Made by a program: the position numbers and the translations under genes | Shown here: one piece after another, positions 24,207-31,760 of the stretch | How the letters are laid out: every line of letters begins with the position of its first letter | How positions within the stretch are numbered: position 1 is the first letter of the stretch | Source of the DNA: Rubrolithibacter sp043763625 | GTDB lineage: Bacteria > Bacteroidota > Bacteroidia > Sphingobacteriales > Sphingobacteriaceae | Assembly: GCA_043763625.1 (NCBI GenBank) | Contig: JAYULL010000130.1 | Location: 1-35,385 of the forward strand | Direction of reading: 5' to 3' | DNA: 35,385 bases | The notes under the pieces: model-generated | What the model was told of the DNA's origin: nothing | Seen by the model: the letters and a program-made list of their open reading frames with translations, nothing else | Databases searched by the model: none

Positions 24207-24380
24207 CTAGTTATCATCTTTAATTAAGGATCTCAACCCGGCCGACAGTTCCGGAGTTATCGAAACATTATGTACATCTTTTGCATGTTGAGCACCTTGA
24301 TGCAATACTTGCTCCTCATTTTCAGCTTGAATAACGCCCTCACAGTCGAAGCCGGCATCCCGGCAGTATAATGTTTTCAT
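24207..24380 (-). CDS. Small DUF1059-like protein
   Basis: This is a 57-aa ORF starting ATG at 24380 and ending TAG at 24207-24209. It reads MKTLYCRDAGFDCEGVIQAE, then NEEQVLHQGAQHAKDVHN, and ends SLIKDDN. The opening (M-K-x-x-x-C-R-D-x-G-x-x-C) plus a later H-A-x-x-V-H match DUF1059, a family of about 55-65 residues with paired cysteines and a histidine, suggestive of metal binding. It is soluble, with no signal peptide. It lies alone between the SDR and GH43 genes. Function is unknown even for the family. The family call is by eye but the pattern is distinctive. Confidence 0.78.
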   Translation of the reverse strand: MKTLYCRDAGFDCEGVIQAENEEQVLHQGAQHAKDVHNVSITPELSAGLRSLIKDDN

Positions 24381-24777
24381 AATTACTGATATTATATATT
24401 TAATAAATTTTAGTTAATAGGTAAACGTCCTGTCGCTTTCCATCGACAGTCGAACCAAAACATTAGGTAATGCGAACTCTGCCGGTTTATCTTTTAAATC
24501 TGTTTCAGTCACATTCCGTGTTTTTGCGGAGTTTTACAGGACAATATGATTCATCCCTTTATTTGTCTTTTACCTATCAAAGCTCACTTCAAAATTTTAA
24601 ATCCGAAATAGCTACTACTAGCTATTTTATCCTTGATTCTCTCGGCAACAAGGATGATTGAAAAGGCAAATTGTATTACCCGCACATCCCCGTAGAACAG
24701 TGGCATTTATTAAGAAATTTTAATGCTTGCGATAAGACTTCCGGAATTAACCGGCATTTATCAAGACACGTAAATCC
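24381..24777. other. Intergenic spacer, no gene supported
   Basis: A 63-codon plus-strand ORF (24470-24661) has no recognisable motif or codon pattern and is probably chance. A short direct repeat (GGCATTTAT followed by AAG after one base) occurs twice near 24700-24770. The spacer must contain the upstream region of the DUF1059 gene and the 3' end of the GH43 transcript. Confidence 0.3.
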
Positions 24778-25920
24778 CTACCAAGCACCTGAAGGCAGTT
24801 TTTGAGGCGTAGTAGTCGGGCCGTGTACTGTGATCTTGCCGTTTTTCACTTCCATCCTGTCAATAAAAACTACTCGTTCTTCGCCTGTCTTGCTTGTTCT
24901 TCCGTGATAAACGCAAAACATTTCCTTACCGTCAGGAGAATACGCAATGCTATTGTGCCCTGTACCCGAAACAGTGCCTCCTTTTTGCGTATTCTTCTGC
25001 AACACCGGATTGTTTTCTGCCTTTTTAAACGGCCCCAAAGGGGAAGAAGAAGTGCCGTAACCAACGGCATAGTGAGCGCCTCCGAAATGGTTCGCAGAAT
25101 ACATAATGTAATAAATGCCGGCTTTTTTAAACGTTACCGAGCCTTCGGTCCAGCGTCGGTTAACTTCGCCGGTAGTTACAGAGAGGCTTTCCCACTCTGC
25201 TTGCTTATCATTTAACTTCACGGGAGGCCGAAGTAATAGTACCGGCTTCCCTATCACACCCGAAAAGTCGGATTTAAGCTCAACGCCGTAAACCCAGCTT
25301 TCTTCAATTTCTTTATACTTACCCCTTTTCCGGGAACGGTTTGCTATTTCGCTCTCTACAGGATGTTTATAGGCAGCCCGAGAATAATATAAATACCACT
25401 TGCCTGTCGTGTCAAAAAATACGTTTGCATCGATAATCGGGTAGCCGGGATCAAAAAGAGGCTTCGCCGCTAAGTCAACAAATGGACCGGTAGGTTTTTC
25501 GGAAACGGCAACTCCGACCTTAAAATTTTCTGCTTCTTTTGTCGGGTTTACTTTCCATTGAGCACTGTAAAAGAGGTAAAACTTACCTTTTACTTCATAA
25601 ACTTCGGGAGCCCAATAAGCTCCGCCCCATCCGGCATTCGGATCACTCCAACTATTTTTGTTGTCATGGAAATATACCTGTCCTTCCGGCTTCCAATTCA
25701 CTAAATTTTTTGAGGAATACGCCGAAAAGCCTCGTTCTGCCCCTCCTCCTGTGCCGTACATATAATACATCCCTTTGGTAAATAAAACAAACGGGTCGCC
25801 AAACTCAACTTTTAACGGATTTGAATAAACAGCTTTTTGACCGCCCAATTTCCTTTGAGCCGATGCCGGCATTGCAAACGCTCCGGCTAAAAGAATAAAA
25901 AGCAGTGCTGTCTTTCTCAT
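24778..25920 (-). CDS. Glycoside hydrolase family 43-type enzyme (exported)
   Basis: This 380-aa protein has a signal peptide (MRKTALLFILLAGAFAMPASAQ) followed by a five-bladed propeller of the GH43 kind. The expected acidic trio is visible: D42 in EFGDPFVLF (general base), D164 in PIIDANVFF (pKa modulator) and E259 in RWTEGSVTF (general acid). WAPEVYEVKGKFYLFYS is a further family block. Such enzymes release arabinose or xylose units from plant hemicellulose or pectin. It is periplasmic or surface exposed. It stands alone with its own candidate promoter. Whether it acts with the apiose locus 11 kb away is speculative. Subfamily and sugar are not determinable by eye. Confidence 0.9.
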   Translation of the reverse strand: MRKTALLFILLAGAFAMPASAQRKLGGQKAVYSNPLKVEFGDPFVLFTKGMYYMYGTGGGAERGFSAYSSKNLVNWKPEGQVYFHDNKNSWSDPNAGWGGAYWAPEVYEVKGKFYLFYSAQWKVNPTKEAENFKVGVAVSEKPTGPFVDLAAKPLFDPGYPIIDANVFFDTTGKWYLYYSRAAYKHPVESEIANRSRKRGKYKEIEESWVYGVELKSDFSGVIGKPVLLLRPPVKLNDKQAEWESLSVTTGEVNRRWTEGSVTFKKAGIYYIMYSANHFGGAHYAVGYGTSSSPLGPFKKAENNPVLQKNTQKGGTVSGTGHNSIAYSPDGKEMFCVYHGRTSKTGEERVVFIDRMEVKNGKITVHGPTTTPQKLPSGAW

Positions 25921-25955
25921 ATAAAATCGATGTTAGAATGAAGTTGCGGAAATAG

Positions 25956-25988
25956 CAAAACTAAGACAATTTATATGTTTCATTACAA
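25956..25988 (-). promoter_or_regulatory. Candidate promoter of the GH43 gene (TTG, 22 bp, TAGTTTTG)
   Basis: Read on the minus strand, TAGTTTTG (plus-strand 25956-25963) matches the Bacteroidota minus-7 element TAnnTTTG. TTG (25986-25988) lies 22 bp upstream, within the 17-23 bp range known for this phylum. The site is 36 bp from the ATG, leaving a short leader. Confidence 0.5.
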
Positions 25989-26010
25989 TCAAGAAGACTA
26001 ATTCGGCATG

Positions 26011-26100
26011 TCGAAATTTCTGCTTATCGGATTATCGGAAAGTTTAATGCAGGAAGTCAGGAAACGCAGTGCCAGGTTATTCGGGGTCAATTTTGACTAA
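26011..26100 (+). pseudogene. Fragment of a second SDR gene
   Basis: The frame from 26011 reads SKFLLIGLSESLMQEVRKRS and runs on to TAA at 26098-26100. It is nearly the same as the SKFGVFGLSESLMQEVRK segment of the SDR at 23805-23858 (15 of 18 residues), which begins at the catalytic lysine. No upstream NAD motif or downstream part is present, so it is a decayed partial duplicate or recombination scar. It overlaps the 3' end of the converging acyltransferase by a few bases. Confidence 0.65.
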
Positions 26101-26738
26101 TTGTCGATAAGATGCGAGGGTGGATTATGTAAACTGCGTTGTTGTTTTTTGCTTTCTTTATAAAACTCATTATAAGCCGTTTCCATTTCTTTTAAGTTGG
26201 CGGCTCCTGTATATTCTTTCAGATACACTCGAGCATGTGGCTTAAAGTTGTCTAGGTAATCCAATAAAGCTGCTGCAAAAATTACCCGGAACGGTTTCTC
26301 AGTTTTTGTCACTATTTTTTCCAAGCCTTTTTCAAAATGGATTGTGTTTAAGTGCGAAGAAAAAACTTCGCCTTGCGGGAAGATACCCAGCATATTGGCG
26401 GGATTATTCAGAATAGAGGCGGCATAATTTAACGACTCAATCACATTTCTTGATTTTTTATTTACAGAAAAGCAACCGATATATTTCAGCACAATAAACG
26501 CTTTTAACTGAGCTTCTACTACCATCACTTTAAATTGCTTTTTCAGGATTGTTCTGCAGAGGCGATGCATAATAGCCCCATCGTTAAAGCTGAAATGGTT
26601 CATTAAAAGTAATGTGGCCCTATCTTGTTTAACTGGTGGCGGGTTGTAAAAACTCACCTTGGAAAAATGACTCAGCAGATATTTTTCTACTGCAATAATT
26701 GCCCATTGAACAATCCGGACGGGTTTATCTCTAATCAT
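26097..26738 (-). CDS. PlsC-type 1-acyl-glycerophosphate acyltransferase family protein
   Basis: This 213-aa protein carries the acyltransferase HX4D box as NHFSFNDG (H48, D53) and the substrate-binding FPQGE block (120-124). The first helix (about 8-25) may associate with the membrane. The family transfers acyl groups to lysophosphatidic acid or related lipids on the cytoplasmic face. Its start overlaps the end of the upstream alpha/beta hydrolase by 8 bp, so the two are translationally coupled and probably process the same lipid. It is shorter than many PlsC proteins (about 240 aa) but both motifs are intact. The acceptor is unknown. Confidence 0.85.
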   Translation of the reverse strand: MIRDKPVRIVQWAIIAVEKYLLSHFSKVSFYNPPPVKQDRATLLLMNHFSFNDGAIMHRLCRTILKKQFKVMVVEAQLKAFIVLKYIGCFSVNKKSRNVIESLNYAASILNNPANMLGIFPQGEVFSSHLNTIHFEKGLEKIVTKTEKPFRVIFAAALLDYLDNFKPHARVYLKEYTGAANLKEMETAYNEFYKESKKQQRSLHNPPSHLIDN

Positions 26739-27564
26739 TGGAAACTAATTGTAAACTTAAATACTGCATAAGTTTGTTGTTCACCAATTCATGGCCCTCT
26801 TCAAATATGTGCATATTGGGTTTATTAAGCAATTTGGCGAATCGTAACCCAATAGCCGGAGGGAAGAGTTTGTCTTTTTTGCCAAAGTAAAAATGACAAT
26901 TTATATTACACTCATTTATTACCTGCGCCAGTTTTTGTCTTTCGAACCTCATGCTGTTAAAATAGGTGATTGTATTGTAACATATCAACCTGGTTTCTAC
27001 TGTGCCAAACTCAAAATCTAAAATGCGGTGCAATGAGGCATCTATGTATTTGAATTTATATAAGTTATCCAATATAAACTTTACGGTAGAAGGACTGTAA
27101 ACCAGTTGATGAAAAATTTTATTTATCAATTTATTGCCTGCTCCAAAAGTGAGTAATTTATTAGGTTCTATACCGTCCGGGGCTATGAAATAAGCATTAT
27201 GCACTCGCTGAGACATGTTTTCTATTAAACTCCAAGCAAATTTAGCTCCTATACTGTACGATAGCAAAGAGAAATTTTCCTCCTCTTCTACACCTTTTGA
27301 CTTCAGGAAAGCTTGTATTTGGGTGGAGAGCAGCGTAGGCTGCAAACCTTTTCTGATTACTTCGAGCGAACAGTCTTTTAGCTCGGTGTTGCCATGAAAA
27401 AAAATATCGAAGCTGTAAATTTTGTATTGAGAGCCGAAAGCTTCTTCTAAAACGCTGAATTGTGTCCCCCTCATGCCAAAGCCATGAAACGCGAGCATTA
27501 TCTGCTCTCCCGATCCATACTCGTAATAATGCAGCTTTGCAAAGTTGTTTTCAAAAAAGGGCAT
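26731..27564 (-). CDS. Alpha/beta hydrolase coupled to the acyltransferase
   Basis: This 277-aa soluble alpha/beta hydrolase shows an oxyanion-hole segment (FHGFGMRG, about 26-33) and nucleophile S104 in SYSIG. The acid is D231 in FGKKDKLFPP and the histidine is H258 in EEGHELV. The nucleophile elbow S-Y-S-I-G deviates from the usual GxSxG at its first position but keeps the rest. It overlaps the downstream acyltransferase by 8 bp, suggesting a two-gene lipid remodelling unit in which the hydrolase deacylates and the partner reacylates. That role is inference. No signal peptide is seen. The substrate is unknown. Confidence 0.82.
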   Translation of the reverse strand: MPFFENNFAKLHYYEYGSGEQIMLAFHGFGMRGTQFSVLEEAFGSQYKIYSFDIFFHGNTELKDCSLEVIRKGLQPTLLSTQIQAFLKSKGVEEEENFSLLSYSIGAKFAWSLIENMSQRVHNAYFIAPDGIEPNKLLTFGAGNKLINKIFHQLVYSPSTVKFILDNLYKFKYIDASLHRILDFEFGTVETRLICYNTITYFNSMRFERQKLAQVINECNINCHFYFGKKDKLFPPAIGLRFAKLLNKPNMHIFEEGHELVNNKLMQYLSLQLVSND

Positions 27565-28342
27565 AAAAAATAAAGGAGTTTAAGACAAGAGAGCTGAGAG
27601 TAATTTCATTTCTATTTTAGGAGAATGTTTTTCATGCAATCCGGCATAAACAGCTTTGCATGTAAGCGTATTAACTTTTTAAGTTTTATTGATTTGATGC
27701 AGGGGTTAAATATATCGTTTTCCGGTAAAAGAATAATTGTAAGCAAACGCGGGACATGTATGCCGGCAAGGATAAAAAGAGTCCGGATGAAAATGAAGAA
27801 TTTTTGCTGTTTAAACACTTGCTCAAACTCGAATATCATCAATGCGAATGGTTGGCCGTTTCCTGCTTTTAGGCGAGCCGGATTTTGCTCTTTGACATGT
27901 GCTGCAAGGCATGTTGAATATGGAAAGAAAGGTTTGCAATCCGCTTTAAATCCAATTCTAATAATTCGTTTCTTAAACAGTAGATATTGGCGCTACTGAA
28001 TACTAATAATCTTCCTTTTTACGAATCCGGCCTGTGCGCAGAGATGATACTATCCTCGAAGTTTAAGTAACGGGATTACAAATCTCATTTATCTTAAGCT
28101 CGACATGTTCCACCGGGCATGTCGAGCAGCGGGATAAGTTACAAGGCAATTCTAATTGGTTCGGTCATTGAGGTAAAATAATACTTTTAAGTAAGCTAAC
28201 GGAGTTGAAGACTCCTGTCTATTGGGGGAATTCATAGAGACGCTGCGCTTAACTCTACGGACAGAGAGGGGGTAATTATTTGAACTAGCCGACATAGTTT
28301 AGGTTACACACTCTGAAAGCAGAACAATAGTTTTTTGTCCGG
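27565..28342. other. Long spacer with ORF debris
   Basis: No intact gene is visible. A short frame at 27756 (+) reads MYAGKDKKSPDENEEFLLFK and stops after 37 codons. It has coding-like composition and may be a remnant of an unidentified gene. Longer ORFs here (27625-27999 +, 27612-27842 -) lack motifs and look like chance. A perfect palindromic hairpin lies at 28098-28127. The region 28200-28280 has short inverted segments but nothing identifiable. Confidence 0.35.
28098..28127. repeat. Perfect 10-bp inverted repeat (REP-like hairpin)
   Basis: GCTCGACATG (28098-28107) and CATGTCGAGC (28118-28127) are exact reverse complements around a 10-base loop. No gene ends close enough for it to be a terminator and no T-run follows. 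Similar CATGT-centred fragments occur near 26007 and 27895, so it may belong to a dispersed palindrome family. Confidence 0.6.
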
Positions 28343-29158
28343 TTAGTCGAGAATATATTCAAAGTAAAAGTTTATCGGTAGTATGATTTTAGATTTAACC
28401 GGCTTGCCTTCATAAGCTGCGGGAATCCAGGTGTCCCCTTCAAAATATTTAAAGACCCTAATAGCTTCATTATTGAAAGGCTCTTCGCATTTTTTTATAA
28501 CTGTTACTTCTTCAATTGTGCCGGTTTCGCTAACCCAAAAAGACAGTGTAACTTTTCTGGCGAAAAATTTGTGCGTGGTAACAAACTCTTTCGGGAAGCG
28601 TATTTCCGTCGCTATCTTATTTCTAAAGTTAGCTTTCCCGCCGGGATATAACGGGGGATTATCCGGAGTTACAAGCAACGTATCGGAACCGGATATTATT
28701 GAATAGAATGTACTGTCTTTTGCATGATATATGAGTTTCTTAGTTGAGTAGTTATACCTAAGCTCCAAATTACACTGATCAAAGCACGCCCACTCGTTAA
28801 CTTTTTGATCGTTAATATACTCTCCGCTATCAATCAAACAAACGCCCTTTTTCATAGTTCGATAGCTCTTCCATACTCCCGTCGCAAGATCGTTTTTAAA
28901 ACTTCCGGTTGAAGTGAGCGTTTTGTTTCTTGTTATTTTCCAGACGCTGTCCTTGCTCCCGTATTTATAAAAGCCTTCGCTAATAGTTGAATTTAATTTA
29001 TCATGGTGTCGGTAATAGCCGTGTTTTACATCAGGGCTGTCTTTAATAACAGTAAACTCTGAATTAATTTTATGATCACTTATCTTCTTCGTTACCAACT
29101 GCTGCGAAAATGTGTAATGAGAAATAAATAGAAAGGTTAAAAAAATAAGATATTTCAT
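28343..29158 (-). CDS. Exported protein with MORN-like repeats and TonB C-terminal domain
   Basis: This 271-aa protein has a signal peptide (about 1-18, ending YTFSQ). The middle (about 45-140) resembles MORN/YwqK-type repeats (EGFYKYGSKDSVWK, TGSFKNDLATGVWKSY, SGEYINDQKVNEW). The C-terminal domain (about 175-265) is the TonB_C fold: YPGGKANFRNKI, LSFWVSETGTIEEVTVIKKC, FNNEAIRVF and WIPAAYEGKPVKSKIILPINF. It lacks the usual N-terminal membrane anchor and proline-rich linker of an energy transducer, so it is probably a secreted relative of unknown role rather than a working TonB. A TAGTTTTG minus-7-like box (29176-29183) lies 18 bp upstream. Confidence 0.85.
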   Translation of the reverse strand: MKYLIFLTFLFISHYTFSQQLVTKKISDHKINSEFTVIKDSPDVKHGYYRHHDKLNSTISEGFYKYGSKDSVWKITRNKTLTSTGSFKNDLATGVWKSYRTMKKGVCLIDSGEYINDQKVNEWACFDQCNLELRYNYSTKKLIYHAKDSTFYSIISGSDTLLVTPDNPPLYPGGKANFRNKIATEIRFPKEFVTTHKFFARKVTLSFWVSETGTIEEVTVIKKCEEPFNNEAIRVFKYFEGDTWIPAAYEGKPVKSKIILPINFYFEYILD

Positions 29159-29282
29159 TAAGAGAGCGTTTAAAACAAAACTACAAAAATTGTTGAACCC
29201 GGCTTTAAGCTAAGTGCACGTACGTAATTCCGTCTCCTCCTCTATCTGCATGTTCCTCTTCCATCAGGTCTCTACCACCGTT

Positions 29283-29338
29283 GCCGGGCGGGATCGTGTC
29301 GCTCGTGTCTTTACAAACAAAGGTTAGAATTCTCCCCC
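29283..29338. repeat. Dispersed repeat, copy A
   Basis: This segment of about 55 bp beginning GCCGGGCGGG shares the 13-bp core CGTGTCGCTCGTG (29295-29307) and flanking ACAAACAAA and CCCCC blocks with copy B at 30317-30369, in the same orientation. It lies directly before the palindromic end of the transposase remnant. Confidence 0.55.
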
Positions 29339-29343
29339 GATCT

Positions 29344-29967
29344 AGCGCAAGCGTTCGCTTGTGCTATCGTATAAGTTGAATGTCTAATAACCCTTTCTCT
29401 TCTGCATAATCTCTTGCACTGCTGTAATATACGCTTCCGGCCTGTCGACAAATCCGGAAAGAACAGGATTTATGTGCAGATATTCTAAGATCCATCATAC
29501 AATTATCCCTAAGTTCTATGGGATGATTATCCTGATGCCTGAATTGATAGTCGTTATTATTGCTTTTCTTCTTGCCTGCTCTTTCAAGGAGCCATAACAG
29601 CCACTCCTTCCTGCTTTCCGCGGGATGTTCTTTAATCGCCGGCTTTAAACTACATGATTAAAGCTTTTGAAATATCTTAGGATATTTTCCATGTTGTTTC
29701 CGGAAGTGCCAATAATTAGATGAACATGGCTCGTCATGATGCACCATGCATAGATTTCCGGTCCTTTTGTTTTTCGGCTATACGTCAAGCTGTCGGGCAG
29801 AATAGTTTGTATTCGTTTCTTATGAACACATCCGGCCGGTAGACCACGGCAAAACTTACAAAGTATAGCTTTTGCTGGGATCTGATTTTGTACTTGGTAC
29901 TCATAGAAGCTAAGCTAACATTTAGGGTCGAGACACTGCGAGTATAACACAAGCGGACGCTTGCGCT
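29344..29967 (-). mobile_element. Degenerate REP/RAYT-type element with palindromic terminal inverted repeats
   Basis: The left end 29344-29367 and right end 29944-29967 are 24-bp inverted copies of each other (22 of 24 identical). Each end is itself a hairpin: AGCGCAAGCG / TT / CGCTTGTGCT on the left, CAAGCG / GA / CGCTTG on the right. They bracket a broken Y1 transposase. This is the expected layout of a REP-associated tyrosine transposase (RAYT) and its cognate REP palindromes. The element is immobile because its gene is broken. Confidence 0.7.
29364..29904 (-). pseudogene. REP-associated Y1 (IS200-like) transposase, multiply frameshifted
   Basis: Read on the minus strand from the ATG at 29904, the pieces MSTKYKIRSQQKLYFVSFAV, NNMENILRYFKSF, RAGKKKSNN, DYQFRHQDNHPIELRDN, CMMDLRI, YSSARDY, EEKGLLDIQLI are recovered in order across different frames. 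They match the standard order of RAYT/Y1 transposases of about 180 residues. The HUH region is damaged: the usual SHVHL segment is broken by stops (...MHGAS, RAMFI). At least four shifts or stops are needed to read it through, so it is dead. The total length, about 540 bp, is that of an intact gene, so decay was by small mutations and not by deletion. Confidence 0.85.
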
Positions 29968-30316
29968 TGAGGGAGATTAAGCACCGGTAAAGATTTCATC
30001 CTTTGCCGCATTAACGTTGGGAGTTGTGAAGGGTAGTGAAATTGATATGAAAAATACGCTTGATGTTTTTCCAATGCATTTAACCTCTGTAAATGATTAT
30101 GCCGGAAGGTGAGTGGATATTTAGTTGGATGGTGAAGATAGAATCGTAAGGCTATACAGGTAACAAAAGTATCTTACTCTTCGGCATGTTCTGCAAGGCG
30201 TATCGAATAGTCCTTTTCTAATTACTTCAGTGCATACCTCACGGAAAACTTCTTGCGACTTACTAATACTTCCGGGCGTTACCTTCGGAACAGAACATGA
30301 GTGACTTACACCCCAA

Positions 30317-30369
30317 GCCGGCGGAGCGTGTCGCTCGTGCTTAATACAGACAAAAGTACTACCTTCCCC
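30317..30369. repeat. Dispersed repeat, copy B, with GAGCG hairpin
   Basis: This is a second copy of the repeat at 29283-29338. It contains GAGCG TGT CGCTC (30324-30336), a perfect 5-bp stem around 3 bases, inside the shared CGTGTCGCTCGTG core, followed by ACAGACAAA and CTTCCCC. It directly precedes the pseudogene at 30381. Confidence 0.55.
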
Positions 30370-30380
30370 AACCAAACCCG

Positions 30381-30821
30381 ATGGAAGACCTTTCGCCGCA
30401 GCAGGAATTGGGCGTGTTTTGCCGTTCGTTCAGTGATGATCTGATTACCGAGCTTTCGCGTTTCCGGCAGTTACCGGTGGCTAAGCTTCCGCCTGAAGTT
30501 TTACCGGATACTTCGCAAAACTTATTCTAGACTTTTAAAACCGCCTATTTTGTGCAGGGCGCTTTCCGCAGCGAGAACGACACGATACGGGTTAATGTGC
30601 AGCTGTATAACAGCCACCGTCTCCATTTGGTATGGGGAAGCCGGACGGAAGGGAAACTGACCGGCCTAAGCGAAATGCAGGAAAATTTGCTGCAAAGCGT
30701 GGTTGCGATGCTTCAACAGCAGATAGACTACGACCTGCTGTCGAAACTTAAACAGAGGCCGAAAGTGGAGTTCAGACGATCAAGAGCATTAAGCACGACT
30801 TTTGGACATGTTATGCAGTAA
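30381..30821 (+). pseudogene. Truncated TolB/adenylate-cyclase-type (CadC-like) domain protein with internal stop
   Basis: From ATG 30381 the frame reads MEDLSPQQELGVFCRSFSDD, LITELSRF, meets TAG at 30528-30530, and continues in the same frame YFVQGAFRSENDTIRVNVQL, LHLVWGSRTEGKLTGLSEMQ, LLSKLKQRPKVEFR to a stop at 30819-30821. This matches the TolB-like N-terminal domain (FSDDLITELSR, LQGAFR, RVNVQL, LW) that precedes TPR repeats in Bacteroidota adenylate/guanylate-cyclase-type and transcriptional proteins. The TPR part and the N-terminal DNA-binding or cyclase domain are missing. It is a dead fragment next to a repeat copy. Confidence 0.75.
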
Positions 30822-30844
30822 GCGGAATTAAGAATTTTCCTACT

Positions 30845-31198
30845 CTAATGAGCGTGCAGAGACTTTAATTCGTCTTGAGAAACGAACAAGGTTGCCCCTT
30901 TACTAAGCTCAAGCGTTTGCCCTTCAACTTGCATAACTATTAATCCGACCTGCCAAGTTCCGGTAATTATAATTTTTCGATAACTCGGTGTATTTGCAGC
31001 ATTGTTTAAAGTCTTAGTGTCTAATGCAATATTACCCGTCGGCGACAGCGTGACATCACGTGCATCAACATCTACAACTTTTATTGCACTTTTACTTCCC
31101 TGTATTACCTCATCTTTTAAGGCGATGTCTCCTTTTTCACAACCAACCGCTATCAAAACGATTAGAAAAAGAAAAAAAATATTTCTAACACTTCTCAT
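30845..31198 (-). CDS. Small putative lipoprotein
   Basis: This 117-aa protein has a lipoprotein signal: a hydrophobic stretch from about residue 7 to 19 ending IAVGC, with the acylated Cys at 20. The mature part is about 98 residues, with beta-strand-like segments (SYRKIIITGTWQVGLIVMQV) and no known motif. It is probably an outer-membrane lipoprotein. It is separated from the lipoprotein/tyrosinase pair by 135 bp on the same strand and could be a downstream member. Function unknown. Confidence 0.7.
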   Translation of the reverse strand: MRSVRNIFFLFLIVLIAVGCEKGDIALKDEVIQGSKSAIKVVDVDARDVTLSPTGNIALDTKTLNNAANTPSYRKIIITGTWQVGLIVMQVEGQTLELSKGATLFVSQDELKSLHAH

Positions 31199-31333
31199 AT
31201 TTACTTTTTTTTATTCCAACAAAAAGGAAGACCTATTGATTACAAAATTATCAATTTGTGTAATAGTTTGATCTTTTATTCATTTAAGTACTTGGGTAGA
31301 TGGTTCTTCTTTAAGCAGCTGGTAATTATTATA

Positions 31334-31756
31334 CTAATTTTCAATATCGAATGAGAAGTTTTGCCTTAAATCTACTCTTAGTACCTCTCCTTGTAAATTG
31401 GTCGGCACTGCGAATGCTGTTAAGCTTTTTTGTTCTTTATATTCTAACTTTCCTATAAGAGATATCCTGAACTTATCTTTACAGTCTGCTCCGGGAACAT
31501 AGCTTCCTAAATAGTTCTTGGATCTTGTGTTGAAAGTAACCCGCTCGTCGTTCTCCTGAATAAAAATCCTAAATCCAATATTACAGTATTTCTTAGTCTG
31601 ATCCTGATACGAGACTATTAGATGATGTACGGGAAATTTCATTTGTTCCTTTGTAAACTTATGCTTCGTAATAAATGAGTATTCATTGTCCTGCTTTAAT
31701 TGGGGAGAACATGCAAAAAATAGTAATGATACTAAAATACTCATATTAGGAGCCAT
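31334..31756 (-). CDS. Small lipoprotein downstream of tyrosinase
   Basis: This 140-aa protein has a short lipoprotein signal (ILVSLLFFAC, Cys at about 16). The mature region is beta-rich (HHLIVSYQDQ, GFRIFIQEND, FRISLIGKLEYKEQ) with two further cysteines. It begins only 4 bp after the tyrosinase stop, so the two are almost certainly co-transcribed. By position it could be a maturation or copper-delivery partner, but it lacks the His/Met clusters of known tyrosinase caddie proteins. No family recognised. Confidence 0.68.
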   Translation of the reverse strand: MAPNMSILVSLLFFACSPQLKQDNEYSFITKHKFTKEQMKFPVHHLIVSYQDQTKKYCNIGFRIFIQENDERVTFNTRSKNYLGSYVPGADCKDKFRISLIGKLEYKEQKSLTAFAVPTNLQGEVLRVDLRQNFSFDIEN

Positions 31757-31760
31757 ATCT

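Noticed and set aside
24470..24661. 63-codon plus-strand ORF between DUF1059 and GH43 genes
   Set aside because: There is no recognisable family, start context or conserved pattern.
27625..27999. 124-codon plus-strand ORF
   Set aside because: It has no motif or signal, and a different, shorter frame in the same stretch looks more coding-like. It overlaps an equally unsupported minus-strand ORF. Treated as chance in a debris region.
28200..28290. Segment with GAGACGCTGCGC and GGACAG blocks suggesting an RNA structure
   Set aside because: No consistent stem set or known RNA family could be drawn; the pairing is weak.
30121..30375. 84-codon minus-strand ORF
   Set aside because: It spans repeat copy B and other debris. 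The translation has no family resemblance and reads as an accident of a stop-poor repeat.
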